Under the pieces are notes generated by a model. The model ran no database searches, had not been told where the DNA came from, and saw only the letters and a list, made by a program, of their open reading frames with translations. This document shows, piece after piece, positions 10,652 to 22,239 of a stretch of DNA of 64,000 bases (its first letter is position 1; each line of letters begins with the position of its first letter). Source of the DNA: Raphanus sativus (Eukaryota > Streptophyta > Magnoliopsida > Brassicales > Brassicaceae); contig NC_079519.1 in assembly GCF_000801105.2 (NCBI RefSeq), forward strand, positions 1,548,668-1,612,667, given 5' to 3'. The position numbers and the translations under genes were made by a program.

Positions 10652-11821
10652 TCAGAGGAGACTTGATCGACGGGACGAGCGGATTTGAGAGGGATTATTA
10701 GACGCGGCGGAAGAACGATGAAGAACGGAGGCGAAGCTTCGTCTCTGATCAGGCTCGATGAAGCCTTTTAGGGTTTGGTTAAAGATGAAAACATTATTTT
10801 TATACGGAAGTGTTGTGATGTGTGGATAAGGTCGGTTATTTGGCGTTCCTTTATTCCGGTTAAGTCGGTTTTGCGAAACTATTAATAACAGTTGCTTCGT
10901 GGATTCGCGGGCTGAGCCCAAATGATTCAGCAAGTAAGAGGCCTTAAGTAATGGGCCAAAGAGCTTTGTTGTGGAGTTTTATTATAACTACGGCTATGGG
11001 CTTTTGAATATCGCTAAGGCTCATGGAACCCTTCCTATTTGTTTATTTTTTTCTCTACTTCTCTCTTTCTAAATGTGGGTTGTACTCTTTGGAAAACCCA
11101 TGCAAATAAGATTGACCCATTTAACAAAGATGAATCATGTTCAGCCCATTAACCTAAGAATCCGGTCAACGATACCTCGACCCAACATATTGCGACCATA
11201 GAAGGTTACTACTCTGAAAACAAAGTTAAGCTGATACGTTAGCCTCAACTCTGATCTCTGTAAAAGTATAAAGTTATGGAAGAGGCTATGCCTTAGCCAC
11301 ACCCTGGCCATGACTTCCTTATTTACCTCCAGAAATAGAGGAGAAATTTCCTACAAAATGAAAAGAACATCACTAGTGAAGGGAAGATTCCAAACGAGAA
11401 AATGACTTAGAGAGAGAGAGAGAAACTCATAAATTGATCAGACCTGTTTTCACTTGTATTCAACAGCTCATGATTCAGATGATTTGCCCCCTCTTTTTGT
11501 AACTATTGGGCTACCAGTTTATTAACATGCTTAATCTTTTAAAATTATATAGTTGAAATCAGCCATCAACATGTGTTTCGACTCTTGTTTTTAGGATAGA
11601 AATATAATAACTCCAAAAAAACAGAGGAATTATAATAATTTAAGGTAAAGATGGAATTTAAGGTAAAGATGGAATTTAAGGTAAAGATGAACTATATAAG
11701 CGATTAAACTCAAATTCACATGGAATCTCGTAGTTCTAAACGAGCAACTTATATGAGATCATGAACATGTTGGAACAGAAACATAGTATGTAATCTTCCT
11801 GGACATCAAGACAATCATCAT
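10652..11821. other. SKIP upstream region and intergenic DNA with a small tandem repeat
   Basis: It contains the SKIP promoter/first leader exon (about 10652-10780) and then unique intergenic sequence. A short GA microsatellite occurs at about 11411-11422. An 18-bp unit (TAAGGTAAAGATGGAATT) is repeated at 11641 and 11659, with a shortened third copy from 11677. No gene is supported. Confidence 0.55.
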
Positions 11822-12195
11822 GTAGGGGGATGTATTCAATTTAGCATTTGATGTGATTTGATTTTTAATGGAGTTTTAGATGATTTTAATAAGTTGCAGA
11901 GATTTAGGTGATTTTTGTTAAACTACTCTAGAATATCACCTAAAACAATGGGATTTGAGTTTTATTTTTTTTTAACTAAGAAATTCCACCCAAACATCCT
12001 AAAATCATCTCAAAACTTTAAAATCCCACAACTTAAAATATTTTCAATAACAGTGGATTTCAGAGTACTTGACGAAATGTCAAGTTCAATAACAGTGGAT
12101 TTTAAATGAGTTTTTAAAACTCATGTTTGAATAACAGTGGATTTGTCATTTTAATACAAATCACCTGAAACTCTCAGTTGAATACACCCCCCGTA
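11822..12195. mobile_element. TIR element beginning GGGGGATGTATTCAA, 3-bp GTA flank
   Basis: The left end GGGGGATGTATTCAATT (from 11825) is inverted at the right end (TTGAATACACCCCCC, to 12192). GTA flanks both sides. Inside, the 14-mer ATAACAGTGGATTT occurs three times between about 12049 and 12142. This looks like a non-autonomous DNA transposon. A 3-bp flank would suit PIF/Harbinger or CACTA, but the superfamily is not decided. Non-coding: the small plus frame over it has no protein features. Confidence 0.55.
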
Positions 12196-12225
12196 GTGAT
12201 TTTGCAATACTTTCTGAAAGTTATA

Positions 12226-12471
12226 TACTTTTCCGTTTTTAAAAGATAGATTTTTTAGTGTTTTCATATATATTAAGAAAATACATTAAATCATTATAAT
12301 AAATATATCGTTGTCTATAATTTTTAATTTTCAACAGTTTTTACTAACAGTAATCTAATAAAATCAATTAATTTTCTTAAAATTTACGTTTTTTCATAAG
12401 AACATAAAATATACATTATTGAAATAAAATATTTGTCCAAAACATAAATCTTTTAGAAACGGGAGAGAATA
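12226..12471. mobile_element. degenerate Stowaway-type MITE
   Basis: The left end TTTTCCGTTTTTAAAAGATAG and right end ATCTTTTAGAAACGGGAGAG are imperfect inverted repeats flanked by TA. The interior is AT-rich and non-coding. Older than the cleaner copies at 2089 and 15751, judging by mismatches. Confidence 0.55.
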
Positions 12472-13117
12472 TATTTGAATATAAAATGGGCCCCCATTAA
12501 TTTATCAAAAGAATCATCTATATTTGAGCAAAGATTAAATAAACCTATGTGCTAGTGGGTGGAACTCCCGTTGACCGCGGATCCCGATGATAATGGCCTT
12601 TTCCACGGAATTGTTAAATGCATTATTAACTAACGTAACAATTAATTTTAGTTTAAGTTAATGTAGGATGATAATAATACACTAGATTTTGACCCGCGCT
12701 TTGGAAGCGCGGGATATTTTACGATGAAAAATTTCATTAATAACTTAACAAATATTTTGGTAATTTTTAAAGAATGTATTTAAAATATTTTTGCATTTAA
12801 ATCAGTGTTTTAAATCCAGCCCGATTGTGATTATACCGGTTAATCCGAAGATCTGATAATTCAATTTAGATTTTTTTAAAAAATCATATTAAAAAAATCA
12901 CAAAAATCCGAGACTAACCGATTGAACTGATGGATGACCGATATGTAATCTGATTTGATTTAAATTGTAATAGTTTCATAATTTGTAATCTTATAATCCA
13001 AATTTTAAAGTTCATTATTTTTGCAATTTATGAATTTTGACGTTTCTACAAAATTTTAAAGAGAAAATGATAGATATAAAATAACAAAGATTAATAACTA
13101 AGATTAATTACTAAAAA

Positions 13118-13806
13118 TCTATCTTATTAAAACAGAAACATTCTGTTGGACCTAACATTTATTTTGTAAGTTTTTAAATTAAATACACATTTTATACTTT
13201 ATAGTTAAACATACATTAAATCACTAATGTTTATTTCTTTATACTACTATCCATGTTTCCAAACAATATACTTATTTCTTTATACTACTATCAATGTTTC
13301 CAAACAATATACTTATTTCTTTATACTACTATCAATGTTTCAAAACAATATATTTTTTATATTACTATCAATGTTTCCAAATAATACAATAATTAATCTT
13401 AGTTATTTTATATATATCATTTTCTCTTTAAAATTTTGTAGAAACGTTATAATTTCATAAATTGCAAAATAGTGCACTTTAAAATTTCGATCATAAGATT
13501 ACAAATTATGAAACTATTACAATTTAAATCTAATTAGATTACATATCGGTCATCCATCAGTTCAATCGGTTAGTCTCGGATTTTAGTGATTTTTTAATAT
13601 GAATATTTTAAAAACATAAATTAAATTGCCAGATCTCCGGATTAACCGGTATAATCACAATCGGGTTGAATTTAAAAATACTGATTTAAATGCAAAAATA
13701 TTTTAAATATATACTCTTTAAAAATTACCAAAATATTTGTTAAATTATTAGTAAAATTTTTCATCGTAAAATATCCCGTGCTTCAAAAGCGCGGGTCAAA
13801 ATCTAG
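13118..13806 (+). mobile_element. non-autonomous Helitron (plus strand) nested in the minus-strand copy
   Basis: It starts TCTATCTTATTAAAACAG directly after A and ends with hairpin CCCGTGCTTCAAAAGCGCGGG plus TCAAAATCTAG directly before T. It is 689 bp and about the same sequence as the element it interrupts, in opposite orientation. The interior contains a 41-bp minisatellite (TATTTCTTTATACTACTATC...) at about 13229-13375 in three to four copies, with matching copies in the outer element at about 13815-13945. The plus-strand frame at 13227-13460 is only this repeat translated. Confidence 0.87.
13229..13375 (+). repeat. 41-bp internal minisatellite of the Helitron family
   Basis: Units start TATTTCTTTATACTACTATC and continue with AATGTTTCCAAACAATATACT. 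At least three near-identical tandem units are visible, and the last is shortened. The sibling Helitron arm at about 13815-13945 carries the inverted equivalents, so the array is part of the family consensus and not a local expansion. Confidence 0.75.
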
Positions 13807-15750
13807 TATTAGTTATTTTATAAAAATGTATTGTTTGGAAACATTGATAGTAGTATAAAAGTATATTGTTTGGAAACATTGATAGTAGTATAAAGAAATA
13901 AGTATAATGTTTGGAAACATGGATAGTAGTATAAAGAAATGAATATTAGTGATTTAATGTAGGTTTAACTATAAAGTATAAAAGTGTATTTAATTTAAAA
14001 ACTTACAAAATAAATGTTAGGTCCAACAGAATGTTTCTATTTTAATAAGATAGATGGTTTATAAACTTAATCACCTCCTGCGGCGGGTGTTGATTTACTC
14101 ACGCAATACTTAGTTGATTTAACATAAGATGATATCAAAAGGTTTTGTCCCGTGGCTGGATTTGCGTAAGAAAAAAGCGACTTGTTCAGACACAAAATAA
14201 AACAAAGTTCGTCTAAGAAAACCAAAAACAAATAAAGACTGTATTAAATTTTCATCGTTGGATTTGCATATGAGTTAGTGCATGTACGTGTTAATTTAAT
14301 GGTCAAGCCATTAATTATGTCTGACTAATGCCAAAAAGTCAAATAAGAGTAAAACATAAGAATGCAATTAGTTCACCTGCAGATTGATTATATTCTTGCT
14401 TCTTTTGTTTAACATTTTTTATATTTTTATCCATTTTAACAGTGTGTAAATTGAGATTTTAACGCAAAGGTGTAAGGTTTGCTTTGTATTTTTAATACAC
14501 AATCATTCATTTGAAGTAGTTAGCTCGATCTAACTAGGGAAATTTCGTGAATTAGATTCAGGGTGATAAATAAACCAACAATTATATTCCTACTAGTGAT
14601 TTTCCGGCGCTACGCGCCGGGTTCGTATGTTATACTCTTACATAAATTTATAAATTATTATATGGTCTTAACAAATAAAATATGTTAAATATGAAAATAA
14701 AAATATATTAAAATAATATTTTCTGATCTTTTTGATAGTGGTTAGTGACCGTATTGCATTACTTTGTTTGAAGTTATTTAGTTCAAAGTGTAATAGCATA
14801 AGTGGTTGTTACTAATAGATTTAATAAAAATAGAATAAAAAGTCGATAGTTATAACAAAATTAATTTAGTTGAAATTTAAACATAAAACAAAGTTGATGT
14901 TTTATATAGAGAACATACTTATATTATTAATTATTAAAATAATTATATATGAACTATATATTAATTATTAAAATAACTATATATGAGATATTAGCATCTA
15001 TAACAATTATGAGAAAGACAATTTTTAGCTATTTTTGACATTCAGGTTTGCTGATTTATTGTATTTAGTAATGGTTTTGACAATAAATGGTTAGTGTGGT
15101 GCAAAGGATTAATGGTGAGGGTGGTGTGTGGTTTACATCAACTTTAAATAACTTTAGCAACCAAGTAATGATTATTTTTTTTCCTTAAGTTGGGTTTTTT
15201 TGCTTAATAACCAAAAAAATAGATTTTGGGAGAGAGTAGAGAGTAGAGAGAGATAGGAAGAGAAAGTAGGAGAAAGAGGGTGTTTTTAGTTAGTTAGTGA
15301 ATTTTGTTTTTTTTGTGTATATTTCACCCAATTTCCCTAAGTTTTAAGAGTATATTAATCATGTTCACAGTTTTTAAAATGTAAACACGGATAGCATGCA
15401 TCATGGAAGTTATTGGTTTCCTTGGACAGTGTAACATACGAAGATGCCATAGAGTTTATGTGTCAATATCAATAGACCAAATGTTAGTCTTTTGGACTTG
15501 AATCGCTATCAATTACTAAACATTATTAGAGTGGGATCAGTGGAATTTTTAGATTGATTATATGACGGTTACGTTAATTGCGTTAAAGAAGGAGAATCGT
15601 AGAGGCTCCATTCTCCATCGTCAACATCAAATACAAAAAAATCTTATAAACCAGTGTTTTGACACCCGACCTGGATATTGAACCGGACGATTTACCGAGT
15701 CTTTGGATCATTGGATCAACCGTGGATGAACCGCGATTTAGTAAATGAAT

Positions 15751-15991
15751 TACTCCCTCTGTTTTTTAAAGATAGATGTTTTAGAAAACTAAATTGTTTC
15801 ACAAAAGATGCATTTTTTATGTTTCCTATACAATAATTGCAAATTTCAATAAAATTAATTGAATTTATTGAAAGACTATTGGTTAAAATGCATTGGAATT
15901 TGATAATTTCTAAAAATGATGTATAGTTAATGTGTTTTCTTAATATGTGTGAAAATACCAAAACATACATCTTTAAAAAACAGAGGGAGTA
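15751..15991. mobile_element. Stowaway-type MITE
   Basis: It reads TA-CTCCCTCTGTTTTTTAAAGATAGATG ... CATCTTTAAAAAACAGAGGGAG-TA: near-perfect inverted ends and a duplicated TA, 237 bp between. The interior frame on the minus strand is not a gene. Confidence 0.82.
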
Positions 15992-16051
15992 GTTTTATTA
16001 TCTTATATAATAAAGTTAGGGAGTAGTTTTATTATCTTATATAATAAAGTT
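15984..16051 (+). repeat. 34-bp perfect direct duplication containing a Helitron-like 5' end
   Basis: The 34-bp unit starting AGGGAGTAGTTTTATTATC occurs at 15984-16017 and 16018-16051 head to tail. Each copy contains A|TCTTATATAATAAAGTT, the inverse of the motif ending at 16395. The first copy begins inside the right end of the adjacent MITE, so the duplication postdates that MITE. Confidence 0.75.
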
Positions 16052-16783
16052 GGATAAATGAAAATACTTAACTTTAGTTTCCATTTTTGTATTTTTATTT
16101 GACATATAGAATATTAAAAAATAGTTTAAAGTATTTAAAAAATATGTAACATAAAGAGTTATGAAATCTAAAAAAAAAATCAAGACATAAAATTCATAAT
16201 AAATTAAAGTTCCAATCCAAAATTAAAATACCATTGCAATAAATTCTCAATAACAAAAATAAACTAACATCTAATGACAATTAACACCAAAACACATTAA
16301 ATAGAATTGAGAAAAAAATTTAATTATTAAAAGGAGAATGCCACATGGCATTATTCCCCCCAAGGAGAAAAAAAAGCCAACTTTATTATATAAGATTTGT
16401 AACAAAATATGATTGGACGATGACTACATCTGTTTCTGTCTTTGTAGCAACATCATGCATTTTTGTAGTTGACTATTTATATCAAGGTATAGGCTGATAT
16501 ACTTATCAGTTTTGAATATTTAGTTTGTATGATTAGTTAAAATGTTATAGGATTGTCGTTGGCTGGCAGATATGGAATATTTTTCATGCGTGATTTGTTT
16601 TAGCCCTCGTTCTATAAGATCCGATCAATTTAAAAAAAAACAATACTACATTAAATACTATATGATAAATCAGGGCTGAACAAGTATTAATTATTAAACT
16701 ATGTTGTGAATAATTTAATAAACCTCATAGAAATTGGTCTACAATAAAATTTTAAAACCAGTGGGATTAAATTAAAAAAAAAA

Positions 16784-17485
16784 CTAAGGAAAAAGGGGAC
16801 AAAAATTGGAAGACTCGAAAGGTTCAGCCATCGAAGTGCCACTTTCGTCGCTGTTGTAATAAAAGCTATAACAGTTATTAAAATACCAAGGCGAACTAGG
16901 TGGGTACGTCGGGTCAACGTACACGAACTCGTTCCACAGCTCATTGTAACTCGTCTCTAGACTCGGTAACTCGACTATCTCGGCCAGTTCTTCAGGAGTC
17001 GACGAAGCGGCTTCTTCGCTAGACGGTGACGAAGACGACGCGGACGTGGAGTAGCTACTCGAGGAAGATAGCTGCGTCTCCGGGACGACGGTGGTGGGAT
17101 CGGAGGTCGCGACAGAAGAGGAGGAGAAGTCCATGGCGGCGGCTACTGCGGCTGCAGCTTGAACGTCGCGGGGAGAGGAGGAAGCTGGACGAGGAAGGAA
17201 AGTGGCGAGCTCCGGGAAGTTGAGGACGGCGGAGGCTCCTTTGATGGTGAGAGCAGCTGCGTCGTGTGCACGCGCCGCCATCTCCGCCGTGGAGAAGGTG
17301 CCGAGCCAGATTCGGCTCTTCTTGCGTGGCTCACGGATCTCGGAGACCCATTTGCCCCACGTCCGCATCCGTACGCCACGATAACCCGGGTCGGGTCTAA
17401 CCCGTTTCTTGCTATTTGTTCGATGGGTTTCTTCATGTTCCACCGGAGACGGTTGTTTGACGGAGGAGATGTATGACTCGGTCAT
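16784..17485 (-). CDS. ERF037: AP2/ERF transcription factor, DREB subgroup A-4
   Basis: Intron-less frame of 233 residues. The AP2/ERF DNA-binding domain spans about residues 35-92 ([20 protein letters not shown] ... [20 protein letters not shown]), preceded by a basic stretch SKKRVRPD. After it comes the LNFPEL motif usual in DREB proteins. The C-terminal half is Ser-rich and acidic, with [13 protein letters not shown] and YVDPTY, plausible activation regions. DREB A-4 factors bind DRE/GCC-like promoter elements in the nucleus and mediate stress or developmental responses. The positional Arabidopsis counterpart is At1g77200 (ERF037, from memory). A TATA box is close upstream, and a truncated LINE lies about 220 bp upstream of the ATG, so the promoter has been altered by insertion. 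Confidence 0.9.
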   Translation of the reverse strand: MTESYISSVKQPSPVEHEETHRTNSKKRVRPDPGYRGVRMRTWGKWVSEIREPRKKSRIWLGTFSTAEMAARAHDAAALTIKGASAVLNFPELATFLPRPASSSPRDVQAAAAVAAAMDFSSSSVATSDPTTVVPETQLSSSSSYSTSASSSSPSSEEAASSTPEELAEIVELPSLETSYNELWNEFVYVDPTYPPSSPWYFNNCYSFYYNSDESGTSMAEPFESSNFCPLFP

Positions 17486-17540
17486 TGATACGTGGGTTTT
17501 GACTCTGCGAGTGTTTGAAGAGAGTATGTACGTATAGGGT

Positions 17541-17548
17541 TTATATAG
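17541..17548 (-). promoter_or_regulatory. TATA box of the AP2/ERF gene
   Basis: Minus-strand CTATATAA lies 56 bp upstream of the ATG at 17485, implying a very short leader. The LINE insertion begins about 175 bp further upstream, leaving the core promoter intact. Confidence 0.55.
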
Positions 17549-17707
17549 GTACTAGAGAGAAAGAAAAGTGTTGAAGTTAGAAAAGGACAGTGGATCGCTT
17601 AGTTATGACGACAACAGGTGTGTACACATCACGTCAATATATACACTTGAAAATGTTCCAGTTTATTTTATTTTATTAACTATTAGTAGTATTTATTTGC
17701 TAAGTAA

Positions 17708-18514
17708 ATGCTGGTATTTTTTCCTCTCTAGTACCTGGAGAAGGAATGGAGAGAAGCGGAGAAAACGAATCATTCATCTCGCCATCGAAACTGGCACCCT
17801 CCTAAACCGGGATGGAAGATGTGCAATGTGGCATTCCACTATGACAAAAAGAAAAAGATTGCTGGAGGGGCGTGGGTCCTAAGGAATGAGAGAGGGGTGG
17901 TTTTGTTCCATAGCAGGAGATCGTTTGCTGGGATAGGTTCAAATGAAGAAGCAAAATCTGTGATTTTGTTGTGGGCGGTTGAAAGTATGAAAAGTCAATG
18001 CCAGACAAAAGTTATATTTGCAGGGGAGTTTGACGATCTCTTTGGTGCCGTCACAAGACCAGATGCTTGGCCATCCTTTTTATTCCAGGGATCAGAGATT
18101 TTAAAAGAACTGAAGGAGGTGGGAGAGTATGAGTTGAAGGTAGTAAACAGGCAAGCTAATAGAGGGGCTTTTTTCATTGCTCAAAGTGTTTCAAAACAGG
18201 GTTTCGTTCACTCCTATGTGGAAGCGGGTCACCCGTCCTGGTTATTTGAATTCTTTGTCAATGAAATGAGAGACCTCTAACTGCTTCGATGGAGGTCTTC
18301 AATGGAGGTTTTTGGGTGTAGTGATTGTATAGGGAGGTCATAGGTCTTATTATCGTTAGATGGACTGGGTAGTATACTCTCTTTTGGCTTTAATCTCTGA
18401 TCACCGGGTTGGTGCAGAGTGGCTCTTTCAAGCTTGTATGCACATTTTGCCTTTATGGCATGAATGAAATGAATCCATCTTCAGGGAAAAAAAAAAAAAA
18501 TGCTGGTATTTTTT
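17708..18514 (+). mobile_element. 5'-truncated LINE with TSD and poly(A) tail
   Basis: ATGCTGGTATTTTTT occurs at 17708-17722 and again at 18500-18514, a 15-bp target-site duplication. Between them lies about 777 bp: the C-terminal part of a LINE open frame, a ~205-bp 3' UTR and a 13-14 nt A tail (about 18487-18500). This is a textbook target-primed insertion truncated at its 5' end. It lies between the AP2/ERF promoter and the next intergenic block, transcriptionally divergent from the AP2/ERF gene. Confidence 0.88.
17732..18280 (+). pseudogene. LINE reverse-transcriptase C-terminus, RNase H-like domain fragment
   Basis: The frame is open from 17732 (just after a stop) to the TAA at 18280; the first internal Met is at 17819. 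The product ends with a plant LINE RNase H-type (RVT_3) domain: MCNVAFHYDKK, GGAWVLRNERGVVLFHSRR, EEAKSVILLWAVESM, then the family-typical RGAFFIAQSV and GHPSWLFEFF. The first catalytic Asp expected in CN-x-D is not seen (CNVAF), so enzymatic activity is doubtful. No reverse transcriptase or endonuclease remains, so it is a dead fragment even though the frame is intact. Confidence 0.8.
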
Positions 18515-19128
18515 TTTACATTCGGGGAGTAAGTGTTCATTTATATTTTCGTGAGAACCTATGCATGGTTCATGTATGAAATTGATTATTTGAACATGGG
18601 CTAATATTCCCATTATGCGATATATAAATGGAAGATATTTTAAAATAATAATAAGATCGGGATTGCACGTAAACTAACAACTAAAATGTTTTTTTTTGGT
18701 AAACTATACTAATATATCCATAAAAAGTTGATAAAACACAATATACATGTAAACTATACTAATATATCCAGTTCTCAAACAAAAATAACCATATAATAAT
18801 ATCTCTTTATTAAAAATTATCTATATAATATATTACTATATGAATTTAATACTTTTACGGGATGTCATATAATGCAGTAGCCAGTATATAGTTTCCTGAT
18901 TGAAATAAATGCTTATGTTTTGAAACAGTGAATACTCATACCAAAATGAAGAGATAAAACTATAGATAATATAAATATTTTTATTTTGTCTTGTTGCGAA
19001 AAGGAAAAAAGGATACAGTTCTATAGTAGAAATGAATGTTTTTCGGTGGAAATTGAGTTCTCCAACTAAGCCCGAGATGGTAATGTACCATACAAAGCAT
19101 AACAGAGTTCTCTGTTTCTGATGTGATT

Positions 19129-19180
19129 AAGAGTACTAGCTACTTTTTTTTTTTTCGATCAAAGAGTACTAGCTGCTTTT
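19129..19180 (-). mobile_element. tail-only retroposon insertion, 19-bp TSD
   Basis: The direct repeat AAGAGTACTAGCTACTTTT (19129-19147) recurs at 19162-19180 with one A/G difference. Only 14 nt separate the copies: a T run followed by CGATCA. The minus-strand reading is TGATCG plus poly(A). Confidence 0.62.
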
Positions 19181-20138
19181 GTTCAAGAAAACTAGCTGTA
19201 GAGTTATTGTTCAAGAAAAAGACAGTTGTATAGTTAATAATATAATATCATTATATGATTTTTCTTGTCTAGAAACTCTGTTTTAGGGTTTAAACTCGAT
19301 AGAACTGCAGATAAACAGACCATAGAGTATGATTTACTGTTAGGTTAATAAGCAATTAGAAGGAAAGGAAGAGGAAAAGAGATAATTAAAGAGACCCACA
19401 AGGAGTGAAGACTCTTTGCCCCATCTCAGCATGGCATTTCTGACAACTGTCAACACCCTCCCCACGTGCTAGCTATTTCTAATCACCCTAATTTCTATTT
19501 TATTATTTGTCACTTCCATACATTCGCTATTTAATGTTCATTTACCAAACTTATATCATGATTCAAGACATTTCACTGCTTTTATTTGTTCTACAACTAC
19601 TTTATTTTCGATTTGATTGTGACGTTTTACTGTTTTAGTACCTGATAGTTATCATTGTAATGTGTTTTGATATTAATAATGCTAGATCTTACTTCTTATT
19701 AGGCATGTTAGCTTTGACATTAATGTTACAAACGTGTCGTTTGGCTCGTTTTCTTACCAAGGGTGAAAACATATGTCTTATTACATTTTCTAGACAGCTA
19801 GTTATGAGTATATTGTGTATATTGTAGTTTATGCTGGCAAAGTCAAAAGGCCGGTGTAATACGGTGTCCTTTTTTATTAGTTATAACTTATAAGTAGTTT
19901 TCAAGGTTGTATGAACACTGATATTCAAAACTTACATGGGTTCTGTTGACGAAGTTATTTAATCCTTACGCTACTAAGCTAGTTTATAAATAACACTTAT
20001 ATTGAATTGATGATAAATAAATGGGGAAGGGAGGCTGACTAATTGAAAAATAATTAAATATTATATCAATAAAATAAAATTGAATAATGAACATTTTTAT
20101 TATATTAATTTATAAAATATGCTAACCAAAAAGCTCCG

Positions 20139-20191
20139 TGATAGGCTTAGTATTCTTTTTTTTTATCAAATGATAGGCCTAGTATTCTTTT
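20139..20191 (-). mobile_element. tail-only retroposon insertion, 21-bp TSD
   Basis: A 21-bp direct repeat beginning TGATAGGC (20139-20159 and 20171-20191, one mismatch) flanks 11 nt, TTTTTATCAAA. The minus-strand reading is TTTGAT plus a short poly(A). The insert is the shortest of the series. Confidence 0.55.
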
Positions 20192-22239
20192 CGGCTGTTC
20201 TAATCAGTGGCGGGAGGAGAGAAAGAGAAAGGGGGCAGTTGACTCCCTACCAAATATTAAAATTATTTTTATTTTTGGTGATTATTTGAGAATTTTATGA
20301 TTCAAGTGGTAAAATTCTTCAGATGCTTCCTATGGATTTAAACTGAAATATTACATTGCCCCTTGTATAACTTTCTGTAAAACTTTTGTCTAACTCGGCC
20401 ACTGGTTCTGATACACTTACAATATTTTAATCTGATGTCGAAGATATATGGAATTTTCTTATGGGTACATAGTTTGAAAATGAATGCAAGCTGCCTTGGA
20501 ATTAGATATCAATAACATGGCGTCCCTCGTGCATAGGATTAGGGTTTCCATGCTACCATCAATTACGTAATGAATCCCTTCATTTTTCCACAATAAAATA
20601 AAATCTGAACTGCCGTTGTGAAAATCCAACAGCATCCACTCCTAGCACTAATTTTTTGTGATATTTTAGAAGAAGAATATATAAACGTGTGTGTGCATCA
20701 CTATCACTATCATATAGTATGTTACTCCATGCCACTAGTCGATCTGTCCGTTTCCTTTTGTTATAAATCTGTTCATTTTTAGTTGTTTTGTTTGCATAAA
20801 TTTCATGGAATTATAGTTGAGTTCCTTAATGTCTCAAATCATAACGTAACACTCATTATAGTGTTGCATATGTGACATCATTAATTAGGCAGATTCGTTA
20901 ACATGTAGTTTCATATGGATAATATCGTCAGCAATATTGGTCAAGAGAAATTAAATAGTGTACACTGTACATTAGTATTTAACTATATCATCTTATCAGT
21001 GGTAAAATATCGATAGCATTAATCACAAATAATAGACATGAATTCACCGAAGTAACATTGATCTAGCTTATATAGTATCATAGTAGAAACATAACCTAAA
21101 TCATAAAATGCGTCGTACGTGGTCAGGAATCAGAAGTGCCCCATATATTTGATAACCGTTCAAGCTTCGGTTTATGGCTCCAAATGTAGAATATCCCCAT
21201 CTTATTAATCAAGAAGCATTTTTAAAAAATAACCTTAAATGTGTAAGTTATTTACATGAGTGTCATGCTGACGTGTCGGCACCATATTCACTCTCAGCCC
21301 ATATATAGAATCACTCTTGATTCACTAGAGAAATTACAAAGAAATGTCATTGTGGTACCACTCGAATTTCCTCATATACATTATAGTTCAAAATGAATAA
21401 TTGGATGATTTCATGTAAAACGGAAAGTCAAAGATCAGCGATTTCATCATTTCATATTTAAGGAAAGTCAAAGATTATTACTATTTCTCTTAATTCTATT
21501 TCCCATTAACTCATTCCATGATTTCTTTTTTTATCAAAATATATTGCCATATATAAGGCTACCATAGATCATTGCCATATAATGTATTACGCAATTATGT
21601 AGTATAATATTGTAAAATCTAATATTTGTTTTTTTTCAATGCAAGATGTATCAGAAGCCATTTTATTAAAAGTTAAGACAAATATCGTAATTCGATTTTT
21701 TATATTGATATTGTAATTTTTTAGAAACTAACGAGGAGCATAACAAATATCATAACAAGTGAACACAAATATCGTAATTCGATTTTTTATATTGATATCG
21801 TAATTTTTTATATTAATGTAGGGAACGATGCTTGAAAGATCTTTATAGGAAATGATTGAATTTACGAGAACCGTTTTGAATTTGCTAAACTATTTTATGA
21901 TGGTATATTCTCTATAAGATAAGAATGTATATACCCTAATTACTGGTGGTATACGTCATTTAAATACGACAGATGTGGCCATAATTATTTTAGGTTAGTA
22001 TATATATAGTTTTGACTATTTTATAAACTCAAAATGCATTATATCCCTTTAATATGGTAAAAATTTAAGGTGATTCCACTGATTAATACTCCATTTATAT
22101 AGAATATAAATCAATGACATATATATGGTAAACATTGATATTCTATGCGTTGATATATGAGTGATTGACAAGCTAAATTGAACGTATTAAAGACATTATC
22201 ATACGAATATACTCTCTTTATGACTCTTTTTTCCTCCTA

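Larger units (their letters stand above)
12682..14054 (-). mobile_element. non-autonomous Helitron (minus strand), interrupted by a sibling Helitron
   Basis: On the minus strand it begins TCTATCTTATTAAAATAG at 14054 and ends at CTAG (12685-12682), preceded by a hairpin (CCCGCGCTTCC AAAGCGCGGG) and TCAAAAT. It sits between A and T. These are the diagnostic Helitron features: 5' TC, subterminal hairpin, CTAG 3' end, AT target and no TSD. Removing the nested element leaves about 684 bp, almost the same as its sibling. No Rep/helicase frame is present, so it depended on a helper. Confidence 0.85.
14593..16395 (-). mobile_element. candidate Helitron on the minus strand, about 1.8 kb
   Basis: On the minus strand a typical 3' end is clear: hairpin CCGGCGCGTAGCGCCGG, then AAAATCACTAG followed by T (14620-14593). 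The proposed 5' end is TCTTATATAATAAAGTTGG starting at 16395 and preceded by A; this resembles Brassicaceae Helitron 5' termini. A MITE at 15751-15991 is nested within. Two further copies of the 5' motif in plus orientation (16001, 16035) complicate the right boundary, so the 5' end is provisional while the 3' end is solid. No Rep/helicase frame is seen. Confidence 0.5.
18515..21140. other. intergenic DNA with two tail-only insertions
   Basis: AT-rich unique DNA with no supported gene. A 22-bp repeat (GTAAACTATACTAATATATC...) occurs at about 18699 and 18749. The tail-only insertions at 19129 and 20139 are listed separately. A CACGTG box occurs near 19464. Nothing else is recognised. Confidence 0.5.

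Noticed and set aside
13227..13460. 77-residue plus-strand frame with a repetitive product
   Set aside because: It is the translation of the 41-bp minisatellite inside a Helitron; repeats and low complexity explain it fully.
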